Assembly: GCF_017355935.1 (NCBI RefSeq)
Contig: NZ_JAFIQT010000005.1
Location: 1-64,000, forward strand
Origin: Telluribacter humicola
GTDB lineage: Bacteria; Bacteroidota; Bacteroidia; Cytophagales; Spirosomataceae
Direction of reading: 5' to 3'
DNA length: 64,000 nt
Part shown: positions 28,207 through 37,803 of the stretch, in pieces
Layout of the letters: every line of letters begins with the position of its first letter
How positions within the stretch are numbered: position 1 is the stretch's first letter
Notes under the pieces: model-generated
What the model saw: only the letters and a program-made list of their open reading frames with translations
What the model was told of the DNA's origin: nothing
Database searches by the model: none
Program-made: the position numbers and the translations under genes

Positions 28207-30477
28207 ATGATAAAAATTAACAAACAGGACGCCCTTAACTATCACCAACTGGATCAACCCGGAAAGATAGAGGTAGTCCCTACCAAAATGCTCAGTACCC
28301 AGCTTGACCTGGCCCTGGCTTACTCACCGGGAGTAGCCGAACCCTGTAAGGAAATAGCTAAGAACAAGGAAGATGTTTATAAATATACGTCAAAGGGGAA
28401 TCTGGTAGGTGTTATCTCCAACGGTACGGCCGTATTGGGACTTGGTAACATTGGTCCTGATGCCTCCAAGCCCGTTATGGAAGGGAAAGGCGTACTATTT
28501 AAGAAATTTGCCGGTATAGACGTGTTTGATATCGAGATCGACTGTACCGATCCAGACGAGTTTATCCGCATTGTGCGGTCACTGGAGCCTACCTTCGGGG
28601 GCATCAACCTTGAAGACATCAAAGCGCCGGAGTGTTTTCAGATCGAGACAGCCCTGCGTGAGCAAATGAATATCCCGCTCATGCACGATGACCAGCACGG
28701 TACCGCTATCATATCCAGCGCCGCCCTGCTCAACGCCCTCGAACTGGTCAACAAAGACATCAGTACCATCAAACTGGTCATGAATGGTGCCGGCGCGGCA
28801 GCTATATCCTGCCTGAAACTGTACCTGTCGCTGGGGCTAAACGTAGAAAACGTAGTCGTTTTTGACAAGGATGGTATTATCAATGCCGATCGTCAGGACC
28901 TGGATGAATACCGTACCCAGTTCATCACCAATAGAAACATCACCACACTCGAAGAAGCCATGGTCGGTGCGGATGTATTCATTGGATTGTCAGCGGGGAA
29001 TGTACTGCCGCCAGAATACGTGAAACTCATGGCCAAAGATCCCATCATATTTGCCCTGGCCAATCCTGACCCTGAGATTTCCTATGATCTGGCTATGTCC
29101 ATCCGGGAGGACCTGATCATGGCTACCGGACGTTCTGACCATCCTAATCAGGTTAATAACGTACTTGGATTCCCGTATATATTCCGTGGAGCGCTGGACG
29201 TACGGGCCACGGAGATCAACGAGGCGATGAAGCTGGCTGCCGTGAAGGCACTGGCCGAATTAGCCAAAGAGCCTGTACCTGAACTGGTTAACAAAGCATA
29301 CGAAGATAATACAATCACCTTCGGCAAGGAATACCTGATTCCTAAGCCCCTGGATACCCGACTGATTACGCACGTAAGTCCGGCCGTGGCCCGGGCCGCC
29401 ATGGAGTCCGGGGTAGCGCGTCGCTCTATTGAGAACTGGGAACAGTATGAGCAGGAACTCCTGGAAAGAATCGGTATTGATCAGAAGCTGATGAACCGGA
29501 TTGTATCCAGAGCCAAAAAAAGTCCAAAGCGAATTGTATTTGCCGAGGCGGACCATATCAAGATCCTGAAAGCTGCCCAGCAAGTACTCGAACAGAAAAT
29601 AGCCAACCCTATCCTGCTCGGTAATGAGGAAAAAATTAATGCTATCATAGAAGAACACGGCCTGGATCTTTCAGAGGCAACGATTGTCGATCCTATCAAA
29701 GAAGAAGCTTTGCGCGAAGAGTTTGCTCAACTCCTGTACCAGAAGCGCAACCGGAAAGGTATGACCCTGCTGGATGCCCGCCAAGCGGTGCTGTCGCGCA
29801 ACTACTTCGGTAGCCTCATGGTCGAAACCAACCAGGCCGATGCCCTTATTTCGGGTCTTACGCGTGATTATTCCAAGACTATCATTCCTGCCCTGCAGGT
29901 AATTGGCGTTGAAGACGGTGTCAACCGCGTAGCTGGTATGTACATTGTACAGGCCCGTAAGGAGCCCTACTTCCTGGCTGATACGACGGTAAATGTAGAT
30001 CCTACGGCCGAAGAACTCTGTGATATTATCGGATTATCGGCAAAGGCAGTGCGGTTCTTTGATACTGAACCTCGTATGGCGGTACTCTCCTACTCCAACT
30101 TTGGATCTAGCCGGGGGCCTATCCCCTCCAAGGCAGCCGAAGCCGTCAGACAAGCCAAAAAGAAATATCCGGATCTGATCATTGATGGCGAAATCCAGGC
30201 CAATACAGCCGTTAACAAGGGGCTGATTCAGGAGCATTACCCATTCAGCCAATTAGCGGAAAAAGGAGCCAATACGCTGATATTCCCTGATCTGAATTCA
30301 GGCAATATAGCCTACAAGCTCCTACAGGAAATAGGCGGAGCCGAAACCATTGGACCTATCCTGATGGGTACGCGCAAGCCGGTTCATATTCTGCAGCTGG
30401 GTTCATCTACCCGGGATATTGTGAATATGGTAGCCATTGCGGTCGTAGATGCTCAGGTCTACAACAAGGAGATCTAA
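28207..30477 (+). CDS. maeB: NADP-dependent malic enzyme with phosphotransacetylase-like C-terminal domain
   Basis: 756 residues, the usual size of MaeB. Residues about 1-420 are the malic enzyme: [61 protein letters not shown] and an NAD(P)-binding NGAGAAAIS. Residues about 430-756 are a phosphate acetyltransferase-like domain ([32 protein letters not shown]), known to bind acetyl-CoA for regulation rather than catalysis. It decarboxylates malate to pyruvate with NADPH. It is monocistronic, with its own promoter-like element and terminator. Unusual as plasmid cargo. Confidence 0.96.
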   Translation: MIKINKQDALNYHQLDQPGKIEVVPTKMLSTQLDLALAYSPGVAEPCKEIAKNKEDVYKYTSKGNLVGVISNGTAVLGLGNIGPDASKPVMEGKGVLFKKFAGIDVFDIEIDCTDPDEFIRIVRSLEPTFGGINLEDIKAPECFQIETALREQMNIPLMHDDQHGTAIISSAALLNALELVNKDISTIKLVMNGAGAAAISCLKLYLSLGLNVENVVVFDKDGIINADRQDLDEYRTQFITNRNITTLEEAMVGADVFIGLSAGNVLPPEYVKLMAKDPIIFALANPDPEISYDLAMSIREDLIMATGRSDHPNQVNNVLGFPYIFRGALDVRATEINEAMKLAAVKALAELAKEPVPELVNKAYEDNTITFGKEYLIPKPLDTRLITHVSPAVARAAMESGVARRSIENWEQYEQELLERIGIDQKLMNRIVSRAKKSPKRIVFAEADHIKILKAAQQVLEQKIANPILLGNEEKINAIIEEHGLDLSEATIVDPIKEEALREEFAQLLYQKRNRKGMTLLDARQAVLSRNYFGSLMVETNQADALISGLTRDYSKTIIPALQVIGVEDGVNRVAGMYIVQARKEPYFLADTTVNVDPTAEELCDIIGLSAKAVRFFDTEPRMAVLSYSNFGSSRGPIPSKAAEAVRQAKKKYPDLIIDGEIQANTAVNKGLIQEHYPFSQLAEKGANTLIFPDLNSGNIAYKLLQEIGGAETIGPILMGTRKPVHILQLGSSTRDIVNMVAIAVVDAQVYNKEI

Positions 30478-30490
30478 AGCCCTTTGTTAT

Positions 30491-30542
30491 AAATAAATGA
30501 GGTTCAGGACTTTACTTTACTAGTCCTGAACCTCATTTATTT
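30491..30542. terminator. Bidirectional terminator after maeB
   Basis: A perfect 21-bp inverted repeat (30491-30511 and 30522-30542, core ATGAGGTTCAGGACT) has a 10-nt loop and A/T ends on both strands. It lies between maeB (plus) and the response regulator (minus). Confidence 0.88.
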
Positions 30543-30550
30543 ACAAGTAA

Positions 30551-30994
30551 TCAGAAACTCTGACCGGGCAAGGTGACTGTATCCCACCAGTACTGTCGCA
30601 ACGTTTCAAAGTACTTCAGCCAGCCGCTATAGTCCGTCGGCTTCACCAGGTAAGCAGTAGCTCCGTAATTATACATTTTCGATATATCATTTGTATCCTT
30701 AGAGAAGCTAAGGATTACAACAGGTATCTGTACAAAGGCTGATCCCTCCTTTTTCAATTCTTTTAATAGTTGCCAGCCATTCTCCGGCTTTGGCAGGTAT
30801 AAGTCCAACAATATGATCTTGGGCATATTACCCTTGCTATCCAGACACGTATGCAGGTGGGACATAGCTTCCCCCTCATTGGTTGCCAGCACAGCTTCTA
30901 CTCCGGGAAGTTTATCCCTGATCGCAGACTCTATAATGACCCACTGATCCGGATTGTCCTCTATTATTAATATATGTGAACTATTATAATTCAT
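30551..30994 (-). CDS. Single-domain response regulator
   Basis: 147 residues, receiver only. IIEDNPDQ holds the acidic pair, Asp64 in ILLDLYLPKP the phosphoacceptor, ILSFSKD the conserved Ser, and YLVKPTDY the Lys. Long family-typical C-terminal residues WLKYFETLRQYWWDTVTLP follow. It is divergent from the histidine kinase at 31229 (234 bp between starts), suggesting a two-component pair, though they are not co-transcribed. Confidence 0.92.
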   Translation of the reverse strand: MNYNSSHILIIEDNPDQWVIIESAIRDKLPGVEAVLATNEGEAMSHLHTCLDSKGNMPKIILLDLYLPKPENGWQLLKELKKEGSAFVQIPVVILSFSKDTNDISKMYNYGATAYLVKPTDYSGWLKYFETLRQYWWDTVTLPGQSF

Positions 30995-31228
30995 TTATAA
31001 CAAGGGGGGTTAATAGCGGTTGTATCTATATGGGGCTCCACTACCCTTGTCTGGTGGCGACTCCCCATCAACAACCCTGACAAGGTAAGGGTTATATTTT
31101 ACTGTTTACCCCTAAGTACTTGTAAACTTCTATTTCAGACTTCATACAATAGCTGTTTACAGTCCATACAATCGCTTCTAAATAATCATATAAGTTACCT
31201 AACCTGTTGGTTAAAATTCATAACGAGC

Positions 31229-32527
31229 ATGTCAACAGCAACTAATGAAAACAATGAACAGTCAATTCATCTAGCTACGTACTTATTCAGTCGGCGGGAA
31301 GCTATCCTGAACAATTGGCGCAGAACCTGCGAAGAGGATATTGATATGCCATCGCTGAAGACAATGTCACGTGAGGAATTCAACAATCTCGTGCCAGTAC
31401 TCCTGAATATCTTCGACGCCCGATTACAATCTGTCAAAAGTGATGACGATCCTGTAATCATTAGTAGCCATCATGGCCTTCATCGCTGGCACAATGGGTT
31501 TTCATTGAGATCTCTTCTCACCGAAATAAAATATCTGTACCAGTGCCTCACCAACGAGCTGGAACTCTACTGGCGGTTGTATCCACAGACTCAGCCCGCT
31601 GTGATCCAACAAGCCTATCATTCGCTTATAGCGATTATGGGTGACAATATTGATGGCAGTGCCAGTCGATTTTCAGAATTACAGCATCTGGAAGCAGCCA
31701 GCCGTGCGGCCAATCTGGAAAAGGCCATGGAACGACTTAATGAGCTTTCCAGGGAAAGAGATAATATATTACGTACCTCCTCCCATGACTTGCGTGGTAG
31801 TATGAGTGTGATACAAAGTACAGCTTTTATGCTGGATATTGAGGGAAAAACTGAACAGGAAAAAAAGCAGCTGGTAGAAATGCTGAACCGGAACCTTAAC
31901 AATGTCCAGAACATGCTACAGCAGCTCATGAGCCTGGCTCGCCTTGAAGCCGGACAGGAAAAGCTCGAAATCACCACTTTTGATGCGTCCATAATGCTTC
32001 ATGAATTAGTCGAGAGTGCCACGCCTATGGCCGAAGAACGCGGCCTGAAGCTACTGGTTGATGGACCTAAGCAGCTACAGGTAACTTTGGACGAACTCAA
32101 GATTCAAAGAATAGTACAGAACCTGCTGCTGAATGCGCTCCACTATACAGCTACGGGCGTAGTATCTGTTACCTGGGCTTCTGAGAAAGAATCGCGCTGG
32201 ACCATCACTGTTCAGGACTCCGGACCCGGACTCCCGGAAGGCTTGGTAATCCTGCTTGCCAACCACCTGAAGCCGCCCCTCGAAAACACCGCCATCTACG
32301 ATAAGGAAGCGTTGAAAAACAACGACAATAAGCAATCAGTCGCCTTCAACGAATCTATATTGAAGAATGAGACTAATTTTAGCTCTACCGGAGCTGGTGG
32401 CGAAGGTATTGGTTTGTACGTAGTAAAGCGCCTCTGCGAAATGCTCAATGCTTCTATGGACATTGAATCCTTTCCGGGTAAAGGTACTTTGTTCCGAATA
32501 CGTTTTCCTTTATCTATGAAATACTAA
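31229..32527 (+). CDS. Sensor histidine kinase with RsbRD-like N-terminal domain
   Basis: 432 residues, soluble. The N-terminal 150 residues (LATYLFSRREAILNNWRRTCEED...) resemble the RsbRD/RsbU-type four-helix sensory domain. HisKA contains His186 in RTSSHDLRGSMSVIQS. The HATPase has NLLLNALHYTATG, DSGPGLPEG and GEGIGLYVVKRLCEML. Between the G1 and G2 boxes there is an extended, low-conservation insert of about 45 residues (near LENTAIYDKEALKNNDNK), longer than usual for an ATP lid. The input signal is unknown; the likely partner is the divergent receiver at 30551-30994. Confidence 0.9.
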   Translation: MSTATNENNEQSIHLATYLFSRREAILNNWRRTCEEDIDMPSLKTMSREEFNNLVPVLLNIFDARLQSVKSDDDPVIISSHHGLHRWHNGFSLRSLLTEIKYLYQCLTNELELYWRLYPQTQPAVIQQAYHSLIAIMGDNIDGSASRFSELQHLEAASRAANLEKAMERLNELSRERDNILRTSSHDLRGSMSVIQSTAFMLDIEGKTEQEKKQLVEMLNRNLNNVQNMLQQLMSLARLEAGQEKLEITTFDASIMLHELVESATPMAEERGLKLLVDGPKQLQVTLDELKIQRIVQNLLLNALHYTATGVVSVTWASEKESRWTITVQDSGPGLPEGLVILLANHLKPPLENTAIYDKEALKNNDNKQSVAFNESILKNETNFSSTGAGGEGIGLYVVKRLCEMLNASMDIESFPGKGTLFRIRFPLSMKY

Positions 32528-32779
32528 GTTCGGTATAGCAACCGTGGTCAATTCGTATAGATGCATATACCTAAACCTTATAAAGTCGCTGTTCATTAAT
32601 AAATATGTAGTTAAGGATTGGCAACTGCACCGGACGGGCTGAATACTGAGGATTTTATGCAGCAGTGAATGAGGGATACGTGAGGCAGGAGGTAAGCATT
32701 ACCCTTCCCGGACGTGGCATAATTTTTTGCCCTCAATACAGATTAACCTATTCATACTCACTTCTCATTCCAATTGACT

Positions 32780-34126
32780 ATGCTCGAAATAGACAAGCTT
32801 TCACTCAATATACCCGACACTACCAAACCACGAGTAGTGATCATAGGGGGAGGTTTTGGTGGTATCAATCTCACAAAAAAACTGGCAGGTAAAGACTTCC
32901 AAGTCGTCATGTTCGACGTACAGAACTACCACGGATTCTGGCCGCTGCTGTACCAGGTGGCTACCGCCGGACTGGAACCAGATTCCATTGCCGAGCCACT
33001 CCGCAAAATGTTTGGTAGTGACGACTACGAAGACTTTCATTTCAGACTGGTACGTGTTACGTCCGTAGATCCGGTCGCCAAAACTGTACAAACCGTCATT
33101 GGTGATCTTACATACGATCATCTGGTTATAGCCACTGGTACCAAGTCCAACTATTTCGGGAATGATCAGATCAAGAAGTACTCCTTCCCACTTAAGAAAA
33201 TACCCGATGCCCTTAACCTCCGGAGTCAGCTTCTGCAGTGTTTTGAGCAGGCCAGTATGATCAAAGATCCCGAAGTACAGCAAAGTCTACTCAATTTTGT
33301 GATCGTAGGAGGAGGGCCAACGGGGGTAGAGCTGGCAGGAGCCTTGGCCGAGATGCGCAGCCACATTCTCCCAACTGACTACCCGGGGCTGGATTTTACA
33401 AAAATGAATATATACCTGATCGAAGGTTTGGATAGGGTACTTCCCCCCATGGCACCCGAGAGTAGCGAAAAGACCAGAAAGTACCTCGAGAAGCTGGGAA
33501 TTATCATTCATCTTAATACCCTCGTAGAATCCTACGATGGAAACACGGTTACCTTCAAAGGTGGTGAACAGATACGGGCACATACGCTGATCTGGGCTGC
33601 CGGTGTAACGGGAGCAGTCATCGAGGGGTTACCACCACAGTCGGTCGAACGGGGCAAAATACTTGTCGACCGCTATAATCAGGTACTAGGCTGCGAAGGC
33701 ATCTATGCAATAGGGGATGTTGCTTTGATGAGAACAGATAAATATCCCAAAGGTCACCCGGGAGTAGCTCAGCCGGCTATACAGCAGGGGAAGCTACTTG
33801 CCAAAAACCTGAAACGTAAGATCAGGAATGAAACCATGGTGGAGTTTGAATACTTTGATAAGGGCTCGCTGGCCATTATAGGCCGTAATCGCGCTGTGGC
33901 TGACCTGCCGGGTAATATTCATCTGGGAGGATTTTTTGCCTGGGTTACCTGGTTGTTTGTACACATTATGTACCTGATCGGCTTCCGTACCAAGCTGGTT
34001 GTACTCAGCAACTGGCTGTATAAGTTCTTTACTTATGAGAATGGTACCCGTCTCATTATCAGGCCATTTGTCCGGAAAGGGGATAAGGCTACCCAGGATT
34101 TTGTAGATAAGTACCGGATGGAGTAA
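32780..34126 (+). CDS. ndh: Type II NADH dehydrogenase (NDH-2), membrane-associated
   Basis: 448 residues from ATG 32780; a TTG six bases upstream is in frame but less likely. A first dinucleotide fold VVIIGGGFGGINLTKKL binds FAD, and a second FVIVGGGPTGVELAGALAEM binds NADH. IYAIGDVALM is the C-terminal FAD motif. The end VHIMYLIGFRTKLVVLSNWLYKFFTYENGTRLI is the amphipathic membrane anchor typical of NDH-2. It moves electrons from NADH to quinone without proton pumping. YceI, a polyisoprenoid-binding fold, follows 45 nt downstream, so a quinone-related link is possible. Confidence 0.93.
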   Translation: MLEIDKLSLNIPDTTKPRVVIIGGGFGGINLTKKLAGKDFQVVMFDVQNYHGFWPLLYQVATAGLEPDSIAEPLRKMFGSDDYEDFHFRLVRVTSVDPVAKTVQTVIGDLTYDHLVIATGTKSNYFGNDQIKKYSFPLKKIPDALNLRSQLLQCFEQASMIKDPEVQQSLLNFVIVGGGPTGVELAGALAEMRSHILPTDYPGLDFTKMNIYLIEGLDRVLPPMAPESSEKTRKYLEKLGIIIHLNTLVESYDGNTVTFKGGEQIRAHTLIWAAGVTGAVIEGLPPQSVERGKILVDRYNQVLGCEGIYAIGDVALMRTDKYPKGHPGVAQPAIQQGKLLAKNLKRKIRNETMVEFEYFDKGSLAIIGRNRAVADLPGNIHLGGFFAWVTWLFVHIMYLIGFRTKLVVLSNWLYKFFTYENGTRLIIRPFVRKGDKATQDFVDKYRME

Positions 34127-34171
34127 AGCAGAGTTGTCATTAATATATGTTCCACAAATAAATTAGAAAGT

Positions 34172-34699
34172 ATGGCTACATGGACATTGGATCCTGCGCA
34201 CAGCGAAGTGCAATTTAAGGTAAAGCACCTGATGATCACGACGGTTACGGGGTACTTCCGCACCTTTGATGTGACAGCCCAAACCGAAGGAGACGATTTT
34301 AGTAATGTCACAGATCTTGTTTTTACAGCGGATGTAGATTCGATCAATACCAATAATGACCAGCGTGATACACACCTCAAATCACCTGATTTTTTTGATG
34401 CAGCGAATCACTCCCAACTCAGATTCGTAGGCAAGTCCTACGAACAGCCCGGTGACGATACAGCTGAGTTGCAGGGTGAACTTACCATACGAGGAATTAC
34501 CAAGCCAGTAACCGTACATGTCGAACATGGTGGGATTGTCGTTGATCCTTACGGACAGACAAAAGCCGGCTTTACCGTAAATGGTAAAATAAGCCGAAAA
34601 GAATTTGGACTTAACTGGAATGCCGTAACCGAAGCCGGTAGTGTAGTGGTAAGTGATGAAATACGGCTTAATGCTGATATCCAGCTGGTAAAGCAGTAA
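34172..34699 (+). CDS. YceI-family polyisoprenoid-binding-like protein
   Basis: 175 residues. WTLDPAHSEVQFKVKHLMITTVTGYFRTFD, DVDSINTNNDQRDTHLKSPDFFDAANH, LTIRGITKPVTVHVEHGG and GKISRKEFGLNWNAV are the regular YceI lipocalin-like signatures. No signal peptide is present, so this copy is cytoplasmic, unlike periplasmic E. coli YceI. It may share a transcript with NDH-2 and is followed by a strong terminator. Confidence 0.93.
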   Translation: MATWTLDPAHSEVQFKVKHLMITTVTGYFRTFDVTAQTEGDDFSNVTDLVFTADVDSINTNNDQRDTHLKSPDFFDAANHSQLRFVGKSYEQPGDDTAELQGELTIRGITKPVTVHVEHGGIVVDPYGQTKAGFTVNGKISRKEFGLNWNAVTEAGSVVVSDEIRLNADIQLVKQ

Positions 34700-34718
34700 T
34701 AGTACTTACAATTTTATA

Positions 34719-34764
34719 TATAAAGAAAAGGCCCTGCTATCAGTAGCAGGGCCTTTTCTTTATA
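34719..34764. terminator. Bidirectional terminator after YceI gene
   Basis: A perfect 21-bp inverted repeat (34719-34739 and 34744-34764, core AAAAGGCCCTGCTA) has a TCAG loop and T-rich flank. The right arm overlaps the end of the minus-strand NrtR-like gene by five bases. Confidence 0.9.
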
Positions 34765-35521
34765 GGAACATCAGACTTCCCTCTTCGAGGGCCGCCTCAT
34801 ACCGCTCTTTATTAAAACTGTACAGGTACGGGGAACGATGTGCTCCTCCTTTGCGCCGTTCTTTCAGCCGATCCAGAATCTGAAGGCCCAGGATCTTCTT
34901 CTGGAAGTTGCGTGGGTCCAGTGACCGCCCCAGTATTGTTTCGTAAAGGCGTTGCAGCTCGGGCATGGTGAATTTCTCCGGCAGAAGGTTATAGCCAACG
35001 GGCTGCCAGTTGAGCTGTATCCGCAGGGTCTTCAGGGCTGATTCTATAATGGCGTTATGGTCAAAGAGCAACGGTGGTATACGGTCTACATCCCACCACT
35101 GACATACCTCAGTCAGAAAATCGGGCTGGGGGACTACCTTCGAAAAATCAACCAGCGCGTAGTAGCCAATGGATATGGTCCGATTGGTCCATCTGAACTG
35201 CACCATGGGCAGATTTAACCGTTTCCAGGTATCCTCCGTATCATATCGCTCAGCTGAACCAAAGGTCTGGAACTGCCTGAGGAAAATATCTCTAAGCCCG
35301 GTGCGCTCCTCAAGTACCCGCTTAGCCGAGTCATCCACCGACTCCGTCCTATGTATAAATCCACCGGGCAAACTCCATTCATCGGTATTCTTCCATCGGA
35401 CCAGCAGTACCTTCAGTTGATTTTCATGAAAGCCAAAAATGATGCAGTCAACCGATAGGTAAGGTATTGCTTCTGTGTCAATCCTATTGTAGTACGATTC
35501 AATTTGTTTAATGTATTCCAT
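34760..35521 (-). CDS. NrtR-type Nudix-domain transcriptional regulator
   Basis: 253 residues. Residues about 20-150 form a Nudix fold (SVDCIIFGFHENQLKVLLVRW, SLPGGFIHRTES). The Nudix box is degenerate: in RVLEERTGL two of the REUXEE acidic positions are Val and Arg, so catalysis is probably lost. Residues about 160-253 form a winged helix (EKFTMPELQRLYETILGRSLDPRNFQKKIL, RRKGGAHRSPYLYSFN). This is the plan of NrtR and of Bacteroides sugar regulators of the same family. The effector is unknown (ADP-ribose-type or a sugar). It is divergent from parA, with 277 bp between. Confidence 0.88.
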   Translation of the reverse strand: MEYIKQIESYYNRIDTEAIPYLSVDCIIFGFHENQLKVLLVRWKNTDEWSLPGGFIHRTESVDDSAKRVLEERTGLRDIFLRQFQTFGSAERYDTEDTWKRLNLPMVQFRWTNRTISIGYYALVDFSKVVPQPDFLTEVCQWWDVDRIPPLLFDHNAIIESALKTLRIQLNWQPVGYNLLPEKFTMPELQRLYETILGRSLDPRNFQKKILGLQILDRLKERRKGGAHRSPYLYSFNKERYEAALEEGSLMFL

Positions 35522-35732
35522 AGAAGAAGGACCTGAGGTCGTCCATAGCTAAATGAAGAACTGAGTGTAAAACTAAATAAGAATAGTACATTTTCCACCT
35601 ACTTTTTCCACCATTTTCATTTGTTTGTCAGTGTAGAAGATGCTTTTGTCTTCATAAAGAAAGGCAGCATCATAAAAAACAACTACTATATGATAAATAA
35701 TAGGTCTGAAACTGAAAAAAGTGTCCATAAAC

Positions 35733-35764
35733 TTTGACATTCCTTTTACAAAAACCTTTATTTG
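35733..35764 (+). promoter_or_regulatory. parA promoter: TTTG, 20-nt spacer, TTTATTTG
   Basis: TTTG at 35733-35736 and TTTATTTG at 35757-35764 fit the Bacteroidota TTTG-N19-21-TAnnTTTG pattern with one mismatch in the -7 box. The parA ATG is 34 nt further on. This argues for the start at 35799 and not the in-frame ATG at 35721, which lies upstream of the promoter. Confidence 0.6.
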
Positions 35765-35798
35765 TCTAAATAACACGCCTAACCCTAAAAGTCTTTGT

Positions 35799-36755
35799 AT
35801 GCTTACTCACGAAAAAGCAGTAGAGTTTTTTCAAAAAAATCCAGCTTTATCGCTGTCAGTTATAGAAAAGGAAGCGGGACTTCCATCCAGTACCTTATCC
35901 AAAGCAGTAGCCGGCAAACGCAACCTGAATGATAAACACCTTCAGGCTCTGCAACCGGTTGTTACGAAGTACGGATTCAAAGATCAGCAACATGCCAAAG
36001 CCAAGGTCATCTCTATCATCAATCACAAAGGAGGAGTAGGTAAAACGACCACTACCATTAACTTGGGAAGGGCACTTTCTATCCTGGGCAACCGGATACT
36101 GCTGATAGATATGGATTCACAGGGTAATCTGACCCAGGCACTTGGGATAGATGAACTGGACCGTCAGGTGGTCAATGCACTACTGCAGAGCGAACCACTA
36201 CCGCTCTATTCCATTGCGGAGCGTTATGATCTGGCTCCAAGTGATCTGGAACTGGCCTATGCTGATCTGGAACTTGTACAGGCAGTAGGAGGGGTCAATC
36301 AGCTACGCAATGCTCTGGCACCACTTCGTCCCCAGTACGACTACATCCTGATCGATTGTCCGCCCGCTCTCAATATCTTCACCAACTCTTCCCTGGTAGC
36401 ATCCAATTCGTGTCTTATAACCTTACAGCCCGAAGCCTCCGCCATGAAAGGGGTAAGTAATCTGTTTGATCGTATATTCCAGGTACGTGACCGTATCAAC
36501 TATGAGTTAAAAGTAGAGGGTATTGTACTTACTATGGTGGATAAGCGACTTAAGGTACATCGTGACATGATTGAATACGTGTATAAGTCTCTGGGCGACT
36601 TTCCAATTTTTAAGACCGAAATCCGGAATAATGTAACGATCAAGGAATCCCAGATAGCGCAACAGGATATATTCAGCTACTCCGAAAACTCCAATGGAGC
36701 TGAGGACTACATGAACCTGGCCAAAGAGCTAATATCCGGAAGCTATCGGAAATGA
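35799..36755 (+). CDS. parA: ParA-type partition ATPase with N-terminal HTH
   Basis: 318 residues from ATG 35799, placed after the promoter-like elements. Residues 1-60 form a helix-turn-helix (SLSVIEKEAGLPSSTLSKAVAGKRNLND), as in plasmid type Ia ParA proteins that repress their own operon. The deviant Walker A is NHKGGVGKTTTTIN, Walker A' is LLIDMDSQGNLTQALG, and Walker B is YILIDCPPALNIFTNSSL. It drives segregation by forming a gradient on the nucleoid, stimulated by ParB bound at the centromere. The parB-like gene follows 64 nt later. Confidence 0.95.
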   Translation: MLTHEKAVEFFQKNPALSLSVIEKEAGLPSSTLSKAVAGKRNLNDKHLQALQPVVTKYGFKDQQHAKAKVISIINHKGGVGKTTTTINLGRALSILGNRILLIDMDSQGNLTQALGIDELDRQVVNALLQSEPLPLYSIAERYDLAPSDLELAYADLELVQAVGGVNQLRNALAPLRPQYDYILIDCPPALNIFTNSSLVASNSCLITLQPEASAMKGVSNLFDRIFQVRDRINYELKVEGIVLTMVDKRLKVHRDMIEYVYKSLGDFPIFKTEIRNNVTIKESQIAQQDIFSYSENSNGAEDYMNLAKELISGSYRK

Positions 36756-36819
36756 TTACTCAAATTAATAAAACAATAGTAGGAGAGGGGCTGCTGCCCG
36801 CATTTAACTTATTGTACAA

Positions 36820-37782
36820 ATGAAGAAATACCAGAGCTTCTTAGGGGAGAAAAAGATGATAAAAGATCAGGGTCTTCTCCGACACGAGGAAATCCGTAGG
36901 CAGATCAAAGTACTACCAGAACTGGAAGAGTTGATTCCGCCCCTGCAGGAGGATGAATTCAGACAACTGGAAGAAAATATAATCAAGGAGGGATGCCGCG
37001 AAGCTCTACTGATATGGGAAACCACTGAAGATAAGATCAGCAACACTGGTGATAATAACTCCCATACGTTTGTACTCATTGATGGGCATAACCGCTACCG
37101 GATATGTCAGAAAAATGGGCTTGACTTCAAGATTCACCTGGTATCATTTCCCTCGCTTACTGAAGTACGTGAATACATGATTGACAACCAACTGGGTAGA
37201 AGAAACCTGTCGCCGGAGCAAATATCCTACCTGCGTGGTAAAAAATACAATGCTCAGAAGAGTAGTAGAGGCAAATATGATCGATCGGCGCAAAAGGGTC
37301 AAAATGTCCCATTTGATGAAGAGGATGCTAAAGATCATAAGGGACAAAATGACCCTTTTGGTAGCGACACCCAGGGATCTACCTCCCAGCGCTTAGCTAA
37401 GCAGTTTAATGTCAGCGAGAAAACGATCAAACGTGACGCCGAATTTGCGGAAGGATTGGATAAGTTATCTCCCTCATTGCGTAAAGATATCCTGAGTGGT
37501 AAGGCCAGCGTAAAGAAATCCGATATCCAGCAACTAGCCAAAGCCTTTTTAACAACGGGTGAGACGATAGATGATCTGAGCCAGTTTGTACAGATATCAG
37601 AAGGAGGTAAGTCAGAGGAAAAAGCTCAATACCCGGCAATATATGCTGACAGGAAATTGGAATTGAAGAAAAAGCTATCAGATCTGCTCTACAAACTCGA
37701 TAAAGGAGCTACCCAGATAGGCAAGATATGTGATGAAATCATTGCCTGCGCTTCTGACCTTAAAGAACTCTCAAAGAAGTAG
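36820..37782 (+). CDS. ParB-like partition protein
   Basis: 320 residues. The N-terminal ParB/sulfiredoxin-like domain covers about 25-135 (ELIPPLQEDEFRQLEENIIKEGCREALLIWE, VLIDGHNRYRICQ, YMIDNQLGRRNLSPEQISYLRGKKY). The canonical GERRxR box is replaced by DGHNRYR. A charged linker carries two peptide repeats, KGQNVPF and KGQNDPF. An HTH follows (SQRLAKQFNVSEKTIKRDAEFA), and the C-terminus is helical and charged. The DNA encoding the two peptide repeats contains the dyad motif that also recurs in non-coding DNA at 37810 and 21157. It is the second gene of the par operon and ends at a hairpin. Confidence 0.9.
   Translation: MKKYQSFLGEKKMIKDQGLLRHEEIRRQIKVLPELEELIPPLQEDEFRQLEENIIKEGCREALLIWETTEDKISNTGDNNSHTFVLIDGHNRYRICQKNGLDFKIHLVSFPSLTEVREYMIDNQLGRRNLSPEQISYLRGKKYNAQKSSRGKYDRSAQKGQNVPFDEEDAKDHKGQNDPFGSDTQGSTSQRLAKQFNVSEKTIKRDAEFAEGLDKLSPSLRKDILSGKASVKKSDIQQLAKAFLTTGETIDDLSQFVQISEGGKSEEKAQYPAIYADRKLELKKKLSDLLYKLDKGATQIGKICDEIIACASDLKELSKK
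37292..37314. repeat. Dyad motif copy inside the parB-like gene (a)
   Basis: The core GGGTCAAAATGTCCC at 37296-37310 is a near-palindrome. It encodes part of KGQNVPF and matches the 37810 site core except for the changed base in GGG(T/A)C. Confidence 0.55.
37336..37359. repeat. Dyad motif copy inside the parB-like gene (b)
   Basis: The core GGGACAAAATGACCC at 37341-37355, preceded by CATAA as in the 37810 copy (reverse strand), encodes KGQNDPF. It lies 45 nt from copy (a). Confidence 0.55.
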
Positions 37783-37803
37783 TAGTAAGCTTAGTAACTG
37801 TTG

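Noticed and set aside
35721-35798. Upstream ATG for parA
   Set aside because: It lies before the promoter elements, and the added 26 residues do not resemble ParA.
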